Notes under the pieces: model-generated
The model's database searches: none
Seen by the model: the letters and a program-made list of their open reading frames with translations, nothing else
What the model was told of the DNA's origin: nothing
NCBI RefSeq assembly: GCF_026262505.1
Contig: NC_067203.1
Coordinates: 13,652,392-13,716,391, forward strand
From: Trichomonas vaginalis G3
Lineage: Eukaryota > Parabasalia > Trichomonadida > Trichomonadidae
Reading direction: 5' to 3'
DNA: 64,000 nt
In this document: positions 19,285-29,443 of the stretch, piece by piece
How the letters are laid out: each line of letters begins with the position of its first letter
How positions within the stretch are numbered: position 1 is the stretch's first letter
Position numbers and translations under genes: made by a program

Positions 19285-22245
19285 ATGATAACAAACAAAG
19301 ATATTTCTAAAACAAATAAGCTTTTGCAAGTTATCATCCGTGCTCTTGATGGTGCTGATACTAATTTAAAGCCGATTTTAGACTTAGTAGGAGAATCTAA
19401 CACGGATTCACTGATTCCTTGCTATTCATATCTATGCAATTGGATATCATCTAGCTTCGGTGTTGAAATCGATCAAAAGGTCTTAAAGAAACAACAAATT
19501 GTTTATTTCACAATGAACCAGATTCTCGAGAAGATACCTCCCGTTCTAATGCTTTCCGGCATGGCTGATATAAATACCACATTTCAATACTTTGCTTTCT
19601 TCGCAAACTCGTCAACGGTTATGTATGAAAAAAGAATCTTGCAGCTTTACAATCAGATTGTTTCATTCTACTCAAATTACTTTCTGTACAGGAATCCTTC
19701 AATTTTAAGCTCAGACGACCAAACAATTATCTCAAAAATGCCAATTTTACTCGATGATTACGAGCATAATCATAAATTTCAAGAATTAATGCGTAGTCAT
19801 TTCAAAAGAATGATATATGGTAAGTATCCCATTGCCTCATTCAAGAGATATCTTTCTAGACAAAATGCAAAAATTATTTTAACGCAAACAATAATAGAAT
19901 GCATCAGAGAACTGAATTATTCTCGAACAGCAACGCATTACGAACTATTACATTCATTTTCTATCATATTTTTATATATTCATGCATTTGTTACAGCAAG
20001 ATACATAGATGGACAGACAATTTGTGATTATTTACGATCTAGACCATTTCTATCACCATTCTGTCTTCTTGCAATTGCAAATCACATTCCACAAGTTTTT
20101 TATTTATTTAATTTGCTTATTCCTCAAGAACTTGCAACAGGAACATACCCAATGGAAGAAGCCGAAAAGATCATAATTAAAAACTATCCAATGGTCGATA
20201 ATTCCAATGATAATACTTTAGATGATTTGATTGAACAAATTCCTCACATATTATTAGTATATTTCTTAAACATACAGTTCCCAACAGAGAACTTAAATGA
20301 CCATCCAGATGAAAGCGAGCTTATTTCTATGCTGAGAACTTCAGGGTCCGCAATTTACGATAAAATGAAAATCCTCATTCATTATGCAAATGTTGGGGGA
20401 GTGACACCCCCTGTTATATCGGCACTCAGTTCTCAATTATTGAGTTGTATAACCCTATCGTTCCAACGAACATTTATTGAATGCTTTACATCGGGCATGT
20501 TTACATACAAGTTATCTTTGTTTTTCAAGAACGTTCTGGAGATTGTGCTGCCTTCCCTCGGTGACCAGATCATCTACAGGTTCTACGACTTGACAAAAAC
20601 CGATTCTCAGAACGGAGATATCATTATAAGAGGCGCATTGTCGTTTACAATGGCTGATTTGTATAATTACGTAGATCCATCGTTGATTGTATCATTTTGC
20701 TTGCAAGGGATTGGTGAAAAAGAGCTTTCTTCCCCTGTAAGATTGTTTTTGGCGAATTTTCTGAAATCTGGACCACCAATCCTCAAAAATGGTATTGAGG
20801 AATTGCTCCAGAAGTGTAATGACATCTTTATCATACTAGATTACATTCATTCTATTGAAACTGAGAATAATTGTAACAGAGCTGACGAATCTGAGAAAAT
20901 TTTAAGTATAAGACGGTCTTTAATCAAAAAATTACCTTTTATATGCGATGGATTTCCGCTTGTTATCACTGGAGTTTCGCCATCTAAAGCGGAATCTCCA
21001 CTTTCTTCAAAAATTGTGCAACTTCTGTCGTCTGTGTTCAATAACCCGACACCAACAGAGTTGATAAACCAGCTGAGACTCGCAGGAACCAATGGTGGGC
21101 TCCTGCTTCGCGTAGTTGCGTCATCAAATTTAATTCAACACGCAAACATCGCAAATGCAGCTGTAGATTACACGTGTGAGGTATTTAATGTAAATAATGA
21201 AGGTAATTCGTCGTCATTAGACGCTTTCTTTATCTCATCTCCAACATTGCATCTTCCCATTGCCCAAATTTTGCTAGAATCACTTATAAGGATCGGCTTC
21301 GAAGACCAAGCACTCCGGCTGCTCCACGTGATCACTCCGACCCTCCAGAAGGATTTAATGCCCTTACACTGGCTGATTCGAATTTTGCCAAATATCTCTC
21401 AATTTTTGTCTCAAAGATCTTGCGTTACTTTTGCGTCAATTGTTGAGGGATTAAATAATGTAAGAGACTTGCCGAAAGGAAATTCAAGAACAAGGACGAT
21501 TATTGAAGGAATGGTAAATTCTCTAAATTCAACCATCGTAGATGACTTCCAATCCAGTGGAGAGTTCAGAAATAAGTATGAATTGATGCACGCTATTGGT
21601 GTTTGCTCGTTTATACTTAATAGAACTGGAAAAGAAATTGATGAATTAATTTCACCGGTTAAAGACCTACTTTCCTTCTGGCCGAATAGACTGGCATGCA
21701 TATCTTGCAGCTCTGAGCTTGCTTGCAGCTTATCTAATGACATGGCGTTTGAATATTTCACAAAAGTATTTGATTTGCCAGACAGTGAGTTTTCTCAAGC
21801 TGCAATACAGTCATTCTTAATACATGCACCATTGAGTACATTCATGAAGATTGTTTCTTCAACAAAAGAGATAATTGGAGGAAATCTTCAAAAATTAAAG
21901 AGATTGATGCCAAATATTATACCTTGCTTCATGAGATTCGAAGGTGCACCTGATATGACTACTAAAATGCTCTGTGGATTGATAGAATCCGTGAAATCAG
22001 AAACCCCAACTGATATAATCGAACAATTGATTGATATTGTTATCTGGATGTATCTCACTTTGAGATTGCAGAAGTTTAGAACTGTATTAATCAATTCTTC
22101 ATCAAGTTTACCTCCGAAATACAGAATCATTGTTGCATCTTCAGTTGTTGTTGATGGATATCTTAAAAATGAGTCAATGAACAAGAAAGATATTCCAAAT
22201 GATGACGATGCACCTCCTGGACTCTTCTCTTGGAAAGAGAATTAA
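19285..22245 (+). CDS. Large alpha-helical (HEAT-like) protein, 986 aa, unknown role
   Basis: The whole protein reads as successive amphipathic helices with leucine/isoleucine-rich faces, as in HEAT/ARM solenoids, with no transmembrane segment or catalytic motif. Acidic loops lie near residues 305-320 (DNSNDNTLDDLIEQ) and at the C-terminus (NDDDAPPGLFSWKEN). Candidates are scaffolds of transport, proteasome or transcription complexes, but nothing decides between them. The ATG is the first of the frame and lies just 85 bp from the divergent neighbour. Confidence 0.8.
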   Translation: MITNKDISKTNKLLQVIIRALDGADTNLKPILDLVGESNTDSLIPCYSYLCNWISSSFGVEIDQKVLKKQQIVYFTMNQILEKIPPVLMLSGMADINTTFQYFAFFANSSTVMYEKRILQLYNQIVSFYSNYFLYRNPSILSSDDQTIISKMPILLDDYEHNHKFQELMRSHFKRMIYGKYPIASFKRYLSRQNAKIILTQTIIECIRELNYSRTATHYELLHSFSIIFLYIHAFVTARYIDGQTICDYLRSRPFLSPFCLLAIANHIPQVFYLFNLLIPQELATGTYPMEEAEKIIIKNYPMVDNSNDNTLDDLIEQIPHILLVYFLNIQFPTENLNDHPDESELISMLRTSGSAIYDKMKILIHYANVGGVTPPVISALSSQLLSCITLSFQRTFIECFTSGMFTYKLSLFFKNVLEIVLPSLGDQIIYRFYDLTKTDSQNGDIIIRGALSFTMADLYNYVDPSLIVSFCLQGIGEKELSSPVRLFLANFLKSGPPILKNGIEELLQKCNDIFIILDYIHSIETENNCNRADESEKILSIRRSLIKKLPFICDGFPLVITGVSPSKAESPLSSKIVQLLSSVFNNPTPTELINQLRLAGTNGGLLLRVVASSNLIQHANIANAAVDYTCEVFNVNNEGNSSSLDAFFISSPTLHLPIAQILLESLIRIGFEDQALRLLHVITPTLQKDLMPLHWLIRILPNISQFLSQRSCVTFASIVEGLNNVRDLPKGNSRTRTIIEGMVNSLNSTIVDDFQSSGEFRNKYELMHAIGVCSFILNRTGKEIDELISPVKDLLSFWPNRLACISCSSELACSLSNDMAFEYFTKVFDLPDSEFSQAAIQSFLIHAPLSTFMKIVSSTKEIIGGNLQKLKRLMPNIIPCFMRFEGAPDMTTKMLCGLIESVKSETPTDIIEQLIDIVIWMYLTLRLQKFRTVLINSSSSLPPKYRIIVASSVVVDGYLKNESMNKKDIPNDDDAPPGLFSWKEN

Positions 22246-22765
22246 TTTTTATTTTTGTTTTTATTTGTTTTTTTGTTTTTATCATGCAAATATAGATTTT
22301 TTTGTGATTTTTAAATAGATTTCTTTAATAACATATCTAACTGTTTAAATATGATCTCTAGACTAAGTAATTCTGCCTATATGAATCCAGAAATTGAATA
22401 TCAAGAGAGATTTTTGATAATCATTACCTCAGTAGTTGTGAACAATGATAATATATTTTGTTAGAAGTATTGTATTGTACAATAGAGTAATTATCTGTAT
22501 TGAATCTATAATGAATATATGTTTTTTTGTGCTTTCATTAATGATCAGATTCATCTGTATGATATGTTATTCTGTTTTGTTGTTTCAAGATACATGTTGT
22601 GGATTCATATTGTGTTCAGGTGAATGAAATGCAACTTTAACCTACCAATATTTCATATTCAAAATGATTCATGAAAAATAGAATATCAATTTAAATAATT
22701 AGGAGTTATAATAACATCTTTGTTTACATAACATAAAAAATATAAATAAACACATAAAAATATTA
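22246..22765. other. Convergent intergenic gap, no gene seen
   Basis: The 3' ends of the 986-aa gene and the ubiquitin protease face each other here. One open frame of about 60 hydrophobic codons exists, but its composition follows the AT bias and it is probably chance. No RNA gene or repeat was noticed. Confidence 0.5.
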
Positions 22766-25700
22766 TTAATTAAATAAGACAGAAATCTTCTTTGATAGTT
22801 TCTTTGGCAATGATTCACATTCTTCCTTCGTGAAATGAATCTTTTCATGAATAAGATTACGATGGTTTGGTAAATGATCAAATAAGAAAATGATTCTCTT
22901 CAATTCGTGATTGAATCCTTTTTCTGAAGGTTTCTTTGTTGTTTCACAACTGTTTATCAATGATTTGATCTGTTCATCATTCATTTTCTCCAAACAAAAT
23001 TCGTAAAACATTTTTTCTTTTGGAAAATCGAAATCAGTTTTCGGCAACAAATTCAAAGTCAAATTGATGAAAGCGTTTGTGTAACTGAACATCAAAGCAA
23101 TGCTAAACAAAGAGCAGTCATCAATGTAATCATCAACATCATCACATTTGTCATAACAATTCATGAATTCAGTGAAAACTTCTTCATCAGAAAGAGATTT
23201 TTTGTCAAAACAATGATATAATAACAAAGAAATCGAAGCAAATTCATCAATGTTTTTCATGTAATCAACAAACTTTTGGAATGAAGATAAGAAAGGAATA
23301 AACAATAATTGTTCTGATTCATTCAAATCCAACAAAATATGCTTCAAAGCTTTGCAATTAACTTCGATTTCCGATGGCAAAATGAAATATTTCAAAACTT
23401 TTTTGGCAGAAGAAATCAAAGTTGATTGGAAATCTTCATCAAAATCATCATATCTATTGAATGCATTGATAAGACACATCTGTCCATTAATCTTCTCTTT
23501 GTCTGTCATATCAATTCCTGAAATAATTTCGTCAATCAATTTGAAACGCCAAATATTTGAAGAATTGATTTCATCGAACAAATAAACAAAGAAAATTTCT
23601 CTTGAAATATTAAAGATTTCTTTCATTGTTTCAACGAAATCTTCTTTTGAAAAATCATTAATATCTAAACATTTCTTAATTTCACTTTGTGTTTGTTCAT
23701 CTTTATAAACAGAAAGAGATTTAAGTATGTGTAATTTTTGTTTCTTTGTTATTTTTGTTTTGTTTAAATTAGAAATGAAATTAATGATTGTTTTGTTTGG
23801 AGAAACATCAGAAATAGATTGATTAAATTGATCAAAGAAAATATCTGTGTAGTTTTCTAGTACAAATTGGCTTTCTTTTTCAATCTTTTTAATGAAAGAC
23901 TGATACAATAATTGTTGTGGTAACAATTGACAGAAATTTGAACAAATTTGATTAAATTCCAAATGATTTGATAACAAATAATCCAAAACTAAAATGTGTG
24001 AATTCTTTGCAATGTCTGGATACAATTCCTTATGATTTTCTAACATAGTGAAGTATTCTTTTGTATCAATTGTCTCATTCTTTAGTGCTTGTTTCATCTT
24101 TTCTTCATCAGTTTCTGTCAACAAAAGAGAAACAAAATCTAAACTTGAAACAAACTTTTCATCATTTTTAGAACTTGCAACATTCGATTTCTTTTCTTCA
24201 TTTTGATCTTTTTCATTAATTTTAGTTTGTTTATTTTCATCATTTTCATGATTTTGTTTTTCATCAGATTTAATCTCTTCATTATGAACTTTTTCATCAT
24301 TTTCTTTAGTTTGATTTTCTACTTTTTCATTAGATTTATCTTGTTTTTCTTCATTTTGATTTTGTTTTTCATCAGATTTAATCTCTTCATTATGAACTTT
24401 TTCTTCATTTTCTTTAGTTTGATTTTCATTAAATTTATCTTCATCATTTTCTTGAGAATGTTTTTCTTCATTTTGTTTAGATGTTTCTTGGTTGATGTTT
24501 TTCATGTTTTCTTCAATTTTTGCAACAACTTTCATTAGTTTCTCGAATTGTTCGTAGTTCTTCTGGTTCAGTTGAACTCTTGGTTCAATGATGTGAAGAA
24601 CTTTTATTCCTCCTTCATCAAGAGAATCTTTCAACATCTGTATGCAGAGAAACAGTTCTTGAGTTTCAACGTTCTTTATGTAACTATCTGATTGTTTCTT
24701 GTCATATATAATTGCGCTGAAATTCAGAAGAAACAGAATCCATTTTTCTTCAATCGCAATTTTGATGTTTTCTTTTGATTTCGACAAGAAAATGTTCATT
24801 ACAATGAAAGGAGATGAAACATTTCTATACGATTTCAGTATTTTCTGTGCGTTCTTAAAGAATGCATTGAAGAAATTCAATGAATAAGGGGATTCGCATC
24901 GATACATCGAATTAGAAATGATTGTTGTGAAAACTGTTTTTGATTCAACAGATCCAAGCGCAAAAACATCCATAACTACTTGCAAATTGTCATTAATTCG
25001 CTTCATAATAACTTCGTACTTCTCTTCCATGACTTTTGCCATGATTTTCTTAGATAATAAATGATATCTTTTGGAATGCGACAAAATTCTGAAGAAATAC
25101 ATGAAGAAATCATCTCTAGTCAATATTCTTAATGATACAGAAATGAAAGGTTCAGAAAAAGCTAAAATAATCTTCTGATAATAAGTATTATCTTTTTCAA
25201 CTTGTTCAAGAAGCTTTGGAGGACATACAAGGAGCGGATCTTTAAGTTCTACATCATTTCTAACATAAAATAATAAGTACGCACTTGTTCTTTGCTTTGG
25301 ATTTCCAATTGTCAAATTATCAAATTCTTTTTGAGAGATTTTAGTGACAATATTGTCATTAAACTTATACCAATCACCATTATATTTGATGATTGATAAG
25401 TAATGGCCGCCTGTTGCGGTTCCATTATGAATTACAACTCCATGAATTTTGTATTTAGTATTTTCAACACCAATAGAGCATTTACTGATGTCTACTTCAG
25501 AAGGGAAATAAAAGGCATCATTAATTTTCATTTCTGTCTTCTTCTTTTTGTCATAATAAAATCTCATCAACTGAAAAACCAAAATTTGAGGGGATTCTGA
25601 TATAAATGTTGACTTCTCAGCATCAATCATTCTATTTAGATTCTCATCGAAGTATTGGTTGTTTCCTTCTAATTTTTCTGGCATCGAATAATTTTCTAAA

Positions 25701-26524
25701 ACTTCATTCAACGAATTATTGTTTTTAACAGGTATATTCAAGCCATAGAAGTTTTGAAATTCCTTTTTACTAACATTTAATTCTTTGTTTGATATCGTAC
25801 TCACTGTAGATCCACAAAAAATTGAAGATGCATCAAAATTGTCACTTTTTTGTAAAAAATATTGGAAAAACTCGAAAGCATCTTGTTGGGCATGTATGTT
25901 TATCTTTGTACCATCACGCCATACGAATTTCTTTATAAATTCTTCAGGAGTAACTACAGGAAAGCTCGTAAAAGCCATTGAATAGAAGATGTTCTGAAGT
26001 TCTTTATATCCTTGATTTGAATTCGCATTTTCTAAGAATGGTTTGAGAAAAATAGGGAGAGAGTAAAGTTGCTGTAGTATAGAATTCATGTAGCACGTGT
26101 TTCCTAGATTGAGTAGACCTGGATGATGATCAATACACAGCTCTGGATCGAAATCATAATTTGCAACTGGTAAATTTATGATTGTTTTGAAGTAATTACG
26201 AAGCATTGGTTGTGATTTCTTGTAAGAATAAATAAGGATGGATCGTTGACAATCTGGATCGGGTATTTTGTGAGTAATCGAAATTAATAATTCTAAAAAA
26301 GTATCATTTAGTTGATATTTCTGTATTATTTCGAATATTTTGTTTGCATTCTTGCCAGCTAGCGGTAGAATACATATGGTTTGCAGTAGAAACGACCCTT
26401 CACATGTTTCGGAATCACTTTCTAAATCTATTTCTGCTAATTCCTTCAGTGCAGCATTCCCCTCTCTAGTGGTTTCGGAAAAATATGACTTAATTACATC
26501 TAAATCACTAGAGAATTTCTGCAT
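22766..26524 (-). CDS. USP-family ubiquitin carboxyl-terminal hydrolase, 1252 aa
   Basis: The cysteine box GLLNLGNTCYMNSILQQLYS lies at about residue 140 and the histidine box HNGTATGGHYLSIIKYNGDW at about residue 375, followed by the usual WYKFND strand. The catalytic domain therefore spans about 130-425, preceded by a helical segment. A low-complexity Glu/Asn/Lys stretch (about 660-780) made of imperfect KENEEKVHNEEIKSDEKQNQ units divides it from a helical C-terminus of some 450 residues. This layout resembles the large USP9X/USP24/USP34 group, though shorter. It should remove ubiquitin from protein substrates; the substrate is unknown. Catalytic residues appear intact. Confidence 0.92.
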   Translation of the reverse strand: MQKFSSDLDVIKSYFSETTREGNAALKELAEIDLESDSETCEGSFLLQTICILPLAGKNANKIFEIIQKYQLNDTFLELLISITHKIPDPDCQRSILIYSYKKSQPMLRNYFKTIINLPVANYDFDPELCIDHHPGLLNLGNTCYMNSILQQLYSLPIFLKPFLENANSNQGYKELQNIFYSMAFTSFPVVTPEEFIKKFVWRDGTKINIHAQQDAFEFFQYFLQKSDNFDASSIFCGSTVSTISNKELNVSKKEFQNFYGLNIPVKNNNSLNEVLENYSMPEKLEGNNQYFDENLNRMIDAEKSTFISESPQILVFQLMRFYYDKKKKTEMKINDAFYFPSEVDISKCSIGVENTKYKIHGVVIHNGTATGGHYLSIIKYNGDWYKFNDNIVTKISQKEFDNLTIGNPKQRTSAYLLFYVRNDVELKDPLLVCPPKLLEQVEKDNTYYQKIILAFSEPFISVSLRILTRDDFFMYFFRILSHSKRYHLLSKKIMAKVMEEKYEVIMKRINDNLQVVMDVFALGSVESKTVFTTIISNSMYRCESPYSLNFFNAFFKNAQKILKSYRNVSSPFIVMNIFLSKSKENIKIAIEEKWILFLLNFSAIIYDKKQSDSYIKNVETQELFLCIQMLKDSLDEGGIKVLHIIEPRVQLNQKNYEQFEKLMKVVAKIEENMKNINQETSKQNEEKHSQENDEDKFNENQTKENEEKVHNEEIKSDEKQNQNEEKQDKSNEKVENQTKENDEKVHNEEIKSDEKQNHENDENKQTKINEKDQNEEKKSNVASSKNDEKFVSSLDFVSLLLTETDEEKMKQALKNETIDTKEYFTMLENHKELYPDIAKNSHILVLDYLLSNHLEFNQICSNFCQLLPQQLLYQSFIKKIEKESQFVLENYTDIFFDQFNQSISDVSPNKTIINFISNLNKTKITKKQKLHILKSLSVYKDEQTQSEIKKCLDINDFSKEDFVETMKEIFNISREIFFVYLFDEINSSNIWRFKLIDEIISGIDMTDKEKINGQMCLINAFNRYDDFDEDFQSTLISSAKKVLKYFILPSEIEVNCKALKHILLDLNESEQLLFIPFLSSFQKFVDYMKNIDEFASISLLLYHCFDKKSLSDEEVFTEFMNCYDKCDDVDDYIDDCSLFSIALMFSYTNAFINLTLNLLPKTDFDFPKEKMFYEFCLEKMNDEQIKSLINSCETTKKPSEKGFNHELKRIIFLFDHLPNHRNLIHEKIHFTKEECESLPKKLSKKISVLFN

Positions 26525-27020
26525 AAATAGATAAAAATTTAGGGGATTTCACTTTGAAATATTGCGGGTCCAAATTTTATTTCATATTTTCAAATTTGGG
26601 TAAATTCTTCAACATTGAGAAAACAGAGGTTCTTGGGGAGGTTATTATATGTTGTAGAAAATTATGACAAACACAAATTGAATTGAGAAAATATTTTATA
26701 CAAGAAGCGATGACAGTTACTGCTATCTAGATTTGAAGCGACAAAACTTATGATACTGCATCATAAATAGCATAAGTCAACATTTTTCTCATCAAACATA
26801 ATCATATCAGAAACAGCACATTTTTACATGATTCTTATTATTTAAAATACAAATAAAAATTAATGCTAGTTGTATTTTTTAGATTTGAATCATATTTTTA
26901 AATTGAAATTGGAAAAATCAGGGAATATTGTGGGTAATTTTGCATAATATAGCATGCTAAGATCGGTCAACTCGATTATATTATAAAATAACCATTTATG
27001 CCAAGGCAAACGTATAAAAC
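26525..27020. other. Intergenic, upstream of two divergent genes
   Basis: AT-rich spacer between the 5' end of the ubiquitin protease and the thymidine kinase control region. A short hydrophobic open frame on the minus strand (around 26890-27102) looks accidental. Confidence 0.5.
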
Positions 27021-27021
27021 A

Positions 27022-27193
27022 CTTGGCGCCTTTTTTTGGCGGTAACTGACCAATCATCTCGATTTTTCTCAAAAATATTAATATACTCATGATAAGTATC
27101 AAATTATTTTTAATTCAAACATATAAAAATGTCAGAAATTCTTGGCGCCACCCATTCAAATTTTAGCGCAATATCTTTCTCAATTTTTGGCGC
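27022..27193. promoter_or_regulatory. Cluster of E2F-like sites upstream of thymidine kinase
   Basis: GC-containing motifs stand out in AT-rich sequence: CTTGGCGCC (27022), TTTTTTTGGCGG (27031), CTTGGCGCCA (27141), TTTTAGCGC (27161) and TTTTTGGCGC (27184). The last equals the TTTSGCGC consensus of E2F/DP factors and ends 24 bp before the start codon. Thymidine kinase is a classical E2F target in animals and plants. Site identity is seen; binding is inferred. Confidence 0.55.
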
Positions 27194-27206
27194 AAATATT
27201 TTTATC

Positions 27207-27217
27207 TCATTTTCTCA
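27207..27217 (+). promoter_or_regulatory. Initiator-like motif before thymidine kinase
   Basis: TCATTTTCTCA directly precedes the ATG. This matches the TCA(C/T)(T/A) initiator that positions transcription starts just upstream of the start codon in Trichomonas vaginalis. Similar TTTCAT motifs precede the genes at 51887 and 58725. Confidence 0.5.
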
Positions 27218-28270
27218 ATGCAAGCAGGAAGAATTGAGGTAATAGTTGGCCCAATGTTCGCTGGCAAGACAACAGAGATGCTCCGTCGCATTAATCGTGC
27301 AGAGCATGGACATAGACGTGTTGTTGTCATGAAATATGACAAAGATCAACGCTATTCAGTTAACAAAGTTTCAACACATGATGAATACATGCATGATGCT
27401 ATACCATGCAATATGCTTCTGCCACATTTAGAAGAATGCCTTGGCTACGAAGTCATTGGTGTTGATGAAGGTCAATTCTTCCCAGATGTTGTTGAATTCT
27501 CCGAGAAACTTGCAAACTTCGGAAGAACAGTAATAGTTGCTGCTCTTGATGGTACATTCCAGCGTAAACCTTTTGGAAAGGTTCTCGATTTAATGTCAAA
27601 ATGCGAATCCATTACAAAGCTTTCTGCTGTTTGCAGTCAAACAGGTTCTGAAGCTGCTTTCAGTAAGCGTATTGTTAATTCTACAGATGTTGAATTGATT
27701 GGTGGTTCTGAATCCTATGTTGCAGCCTCAAGAGCAGCTTTCTTTGGAATTCAAACATCTGGTATGATTAATCTCACAGTAGGCCCAATCAAAAGTGGAA
27801 AAACAACAGAATTGCTTCGTGTATTGAACCGTTATCTTATTGCTGGAAGGAAAGCAATATGTTTACGTCCAGAAAGTGCTCATGATTTCCATAAGTCAAA
27901 TGTTGAGATTAAGTTCATCCAAAATCTTCCAAGTATTGAAGAATTGAATCAATATGATATTATTGGAATTGACGAAGCTCAGAATTTCGAGAATATTGCT
28001 GACTGGGCAGATGAACTTGCAAATAGTGGCAAAGTTGTCATGGTTTCAGCTGTTGATGGCAATGAAAATCATGTTGCCTATCCAAGTATTGTTGAATTAT
28101 TCCCAAGATGCGAAAAAGTCACCAAACTCGATTCTATTTGTCCACTTACAGGCCTTCCAGCTCCATTTACAGCAGTTGTTGATGGTTTGAAGTTCATTCC
28201 AATTTCTCGTCTCGGAATTCTCTACAGAGCTTCAATGGGTCATGTCCTCAACTCAACTAGTACGAATTGA
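27218..28270 (+). CDS. Double-domain type II thymidine kinase, 350 aa
   Basis: Two thymidine kinase domains of the TK1 type are fused head-to-tail. Domain 1 (about 1-180) has the P-loop GPMFAGKTTEMLRR, the DEGQFFPD box with the catalytic glutamate, AALDGTFQRKPFG and the C-terminal VELIGGSESY lasso. Domain 2 (about 185-345) has GPIKSGKTTELLRVL and DEAQNFEN, but the FQRKPF segment is replaced by NENHVAYPS and the lasso is changed. The zinc cysteines (CxxC and CxxC in TK1) are mostly missing in both. The enzyme phosphorylates thymidine with ATP, important in trichomonads, which rely on salvage. Domain 1 should be active; domain 2 may be structural or regulatory. Confidence 0.9.
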   Translation: MQAGRIEVIVGPMFAGKTTEMLRRINRAEHGHRRVVVMKYDKDQRYSVNKVSTHDEYMHDAIPCNMLLPHLEECLGYEVIGVDEGQFFPDVVEFSEKLANFGRTVIVAALDGTFQRKPFGKVLDLMSKCESITKLSAVCSQTGSEAAFSKRIVNSTDVELIGGSESYVAASRAAFFGIQTSGMINLTVGPIKSGKTTELLRVLNRYLIAGRKAICLRPESAHDFHKSNVEIKFIQNLPSIEELNQYDIIGIDEAQNFENIADWADELANSGKVVMVSAVDGNENHVAYPSIVELFPRCEKVTKLDSICPLTGLPAPFTAVVDGLKFIPISRLGILYRASMGHVLNSTSTN

Positions 28271-28889
28271 TCCTAATTGTTTCTTTCTATTTTATTATTA
28301 TTAATATTATTTAATAAATATTCTAAATTCAAAATAATACTATCAAAATTATTGAATGTAATTCCAAGACTGAACCACTTATTTCCATAATTCATTGATG
28401 ATATTTCAAAATTGGAAATAATAATATTCATATTTTTATAAGCTAGTTCAAACTAAACTTTCGATATGTCAGCGCAGTTACTTAGGCAAAAATTGATCCT
28501 TCTGTTCGTATCCAATTCTTCGTTTTCATTCCGAATGGTAAATCTATTCGAAATTGCATTTCTAAATCTAATTTTGCTAATCCAATTTTTCATAATTGAA
28601 TTTTTACATTTTGACATGCTTATTCGTAGCTTAAATTAATAATACTTCTGTCAAAACCGAGATTTAATTGAAAAAGCTATGATTTGTACGGTTTTTATTA
28701 GGGCAAACCCAAATTTTAGCTAAAAGTGACAGAAAAAAAACGTTTAGTATTAAAAAAAAGACCGATGAGAGCTTCGTTCGAAATATAGAGGGAACTGAGA
28801 ATGCGCAACCATTCTCAGGGAATATTGGATGCTATTCCCGTTCCCTCTGTATGGAAAATTGAGGTTTTCAAAGGGAGTTAAAATAATAT

Positions 28890-29123
28890 CAAATTTATAC
28901 TAATTTACTTCAAAATACAAAAGTATTTGACAGCTAAAATTAGTTACTTTAGCAAGCCTATCAATACCCTTTTACGATTATTGCTACTTTTTCGAAATAA
29001 AAGTAAAAACAAATTTATACTAATTTACTTCAAAATACAAAAGTATTTGACAGCTAAAATTAGTTACTTTAGCAAGCCTATCAATACCCTTTTACGATTA
29101 TTGCTACTTTTTCGAAATAAAAT
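28890..29123. repeat. Tandem duplication, 120-bp period
   Basis: A unit of about 114 bp beginning CAAATTTATACTAATTTACT is present twice (28890-29003 and 29010-29123), virtually identical, with a 6-bp spacer. The identity implies a recent duplication. Confidence 0.93.
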
Positions 29124-29223
29124 AAATTTATTATCAAAAACCTTTTTTTTCTTAGTAAAAATAAACGAAATTTTTTACCTTATGAACTTTTGATGGAAAT
29201 ATGCAAATTTAAAATAATAAAGA

Positions 29224-29350
29224 AAGCCGCGAGCGAAGCGATCGGCTTAGTTCGAAGATTTGATTCAAATCTTTGCTGATCTGTAATTCGCGGAAGCCGC
29301 GAGCGAATCGAGCGGCTTAGGTCTAAGATTTTGATTCAAATCTTTGCTTA
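29224..29350. repeat. Duplicated double hairpin
   Basis: Two related copies (about 29224-29275 and 29293-29350) each hold a hairpin AAGCCG...CGGCTT with a GC-rich loop (CGAGCGAA), followed by a second hairpin AAGATTTG-ATT-CAAATCTT. The GC content is out of keeping with the surroundings. It could form structured RNA or mark a small repeat family. Confidence 0.75.
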
Positions 29351-29443
29351 TATTCCTTAAATTCTTTATGAAACTCGCAACAGTTCCATAAAAAATTTTA
29401 AATTCTAAACTGTCGAAATTACCTATCGGTAATCACACCCTTC

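Larger units (their letters stand above)
28271..29443. other. Repeat-rich intergenic region
   Basis: No gene is supported here. The region holds a 120-bp tandem duplication, a duplicated double hairpin and one arm of a 20-bp inverted repeat, which are listed separately. The open frame over the duplication only reflects the repeat. Confidence 0.6.

Noticed and set aside
22445-22627. 60-aa hydrophobic small protein
   Set aside because: Lies in a convergent AT-rich gap; hydrophobicity follows T-rich codons and there is no start context or neighbour support.
24203-24538. 111-codon hydrophobic frame opposite the ubiquitin protease
   Set aside because: It is the complement of the Glu/Asn/Lys low-complexity region; Phe/Ile runs are the expected antisense product.
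28927-29193. 88-codon open frame
   Set aside because: It is made of the two copies of the 120-bp duplication; the peptide repeats exactly with them.
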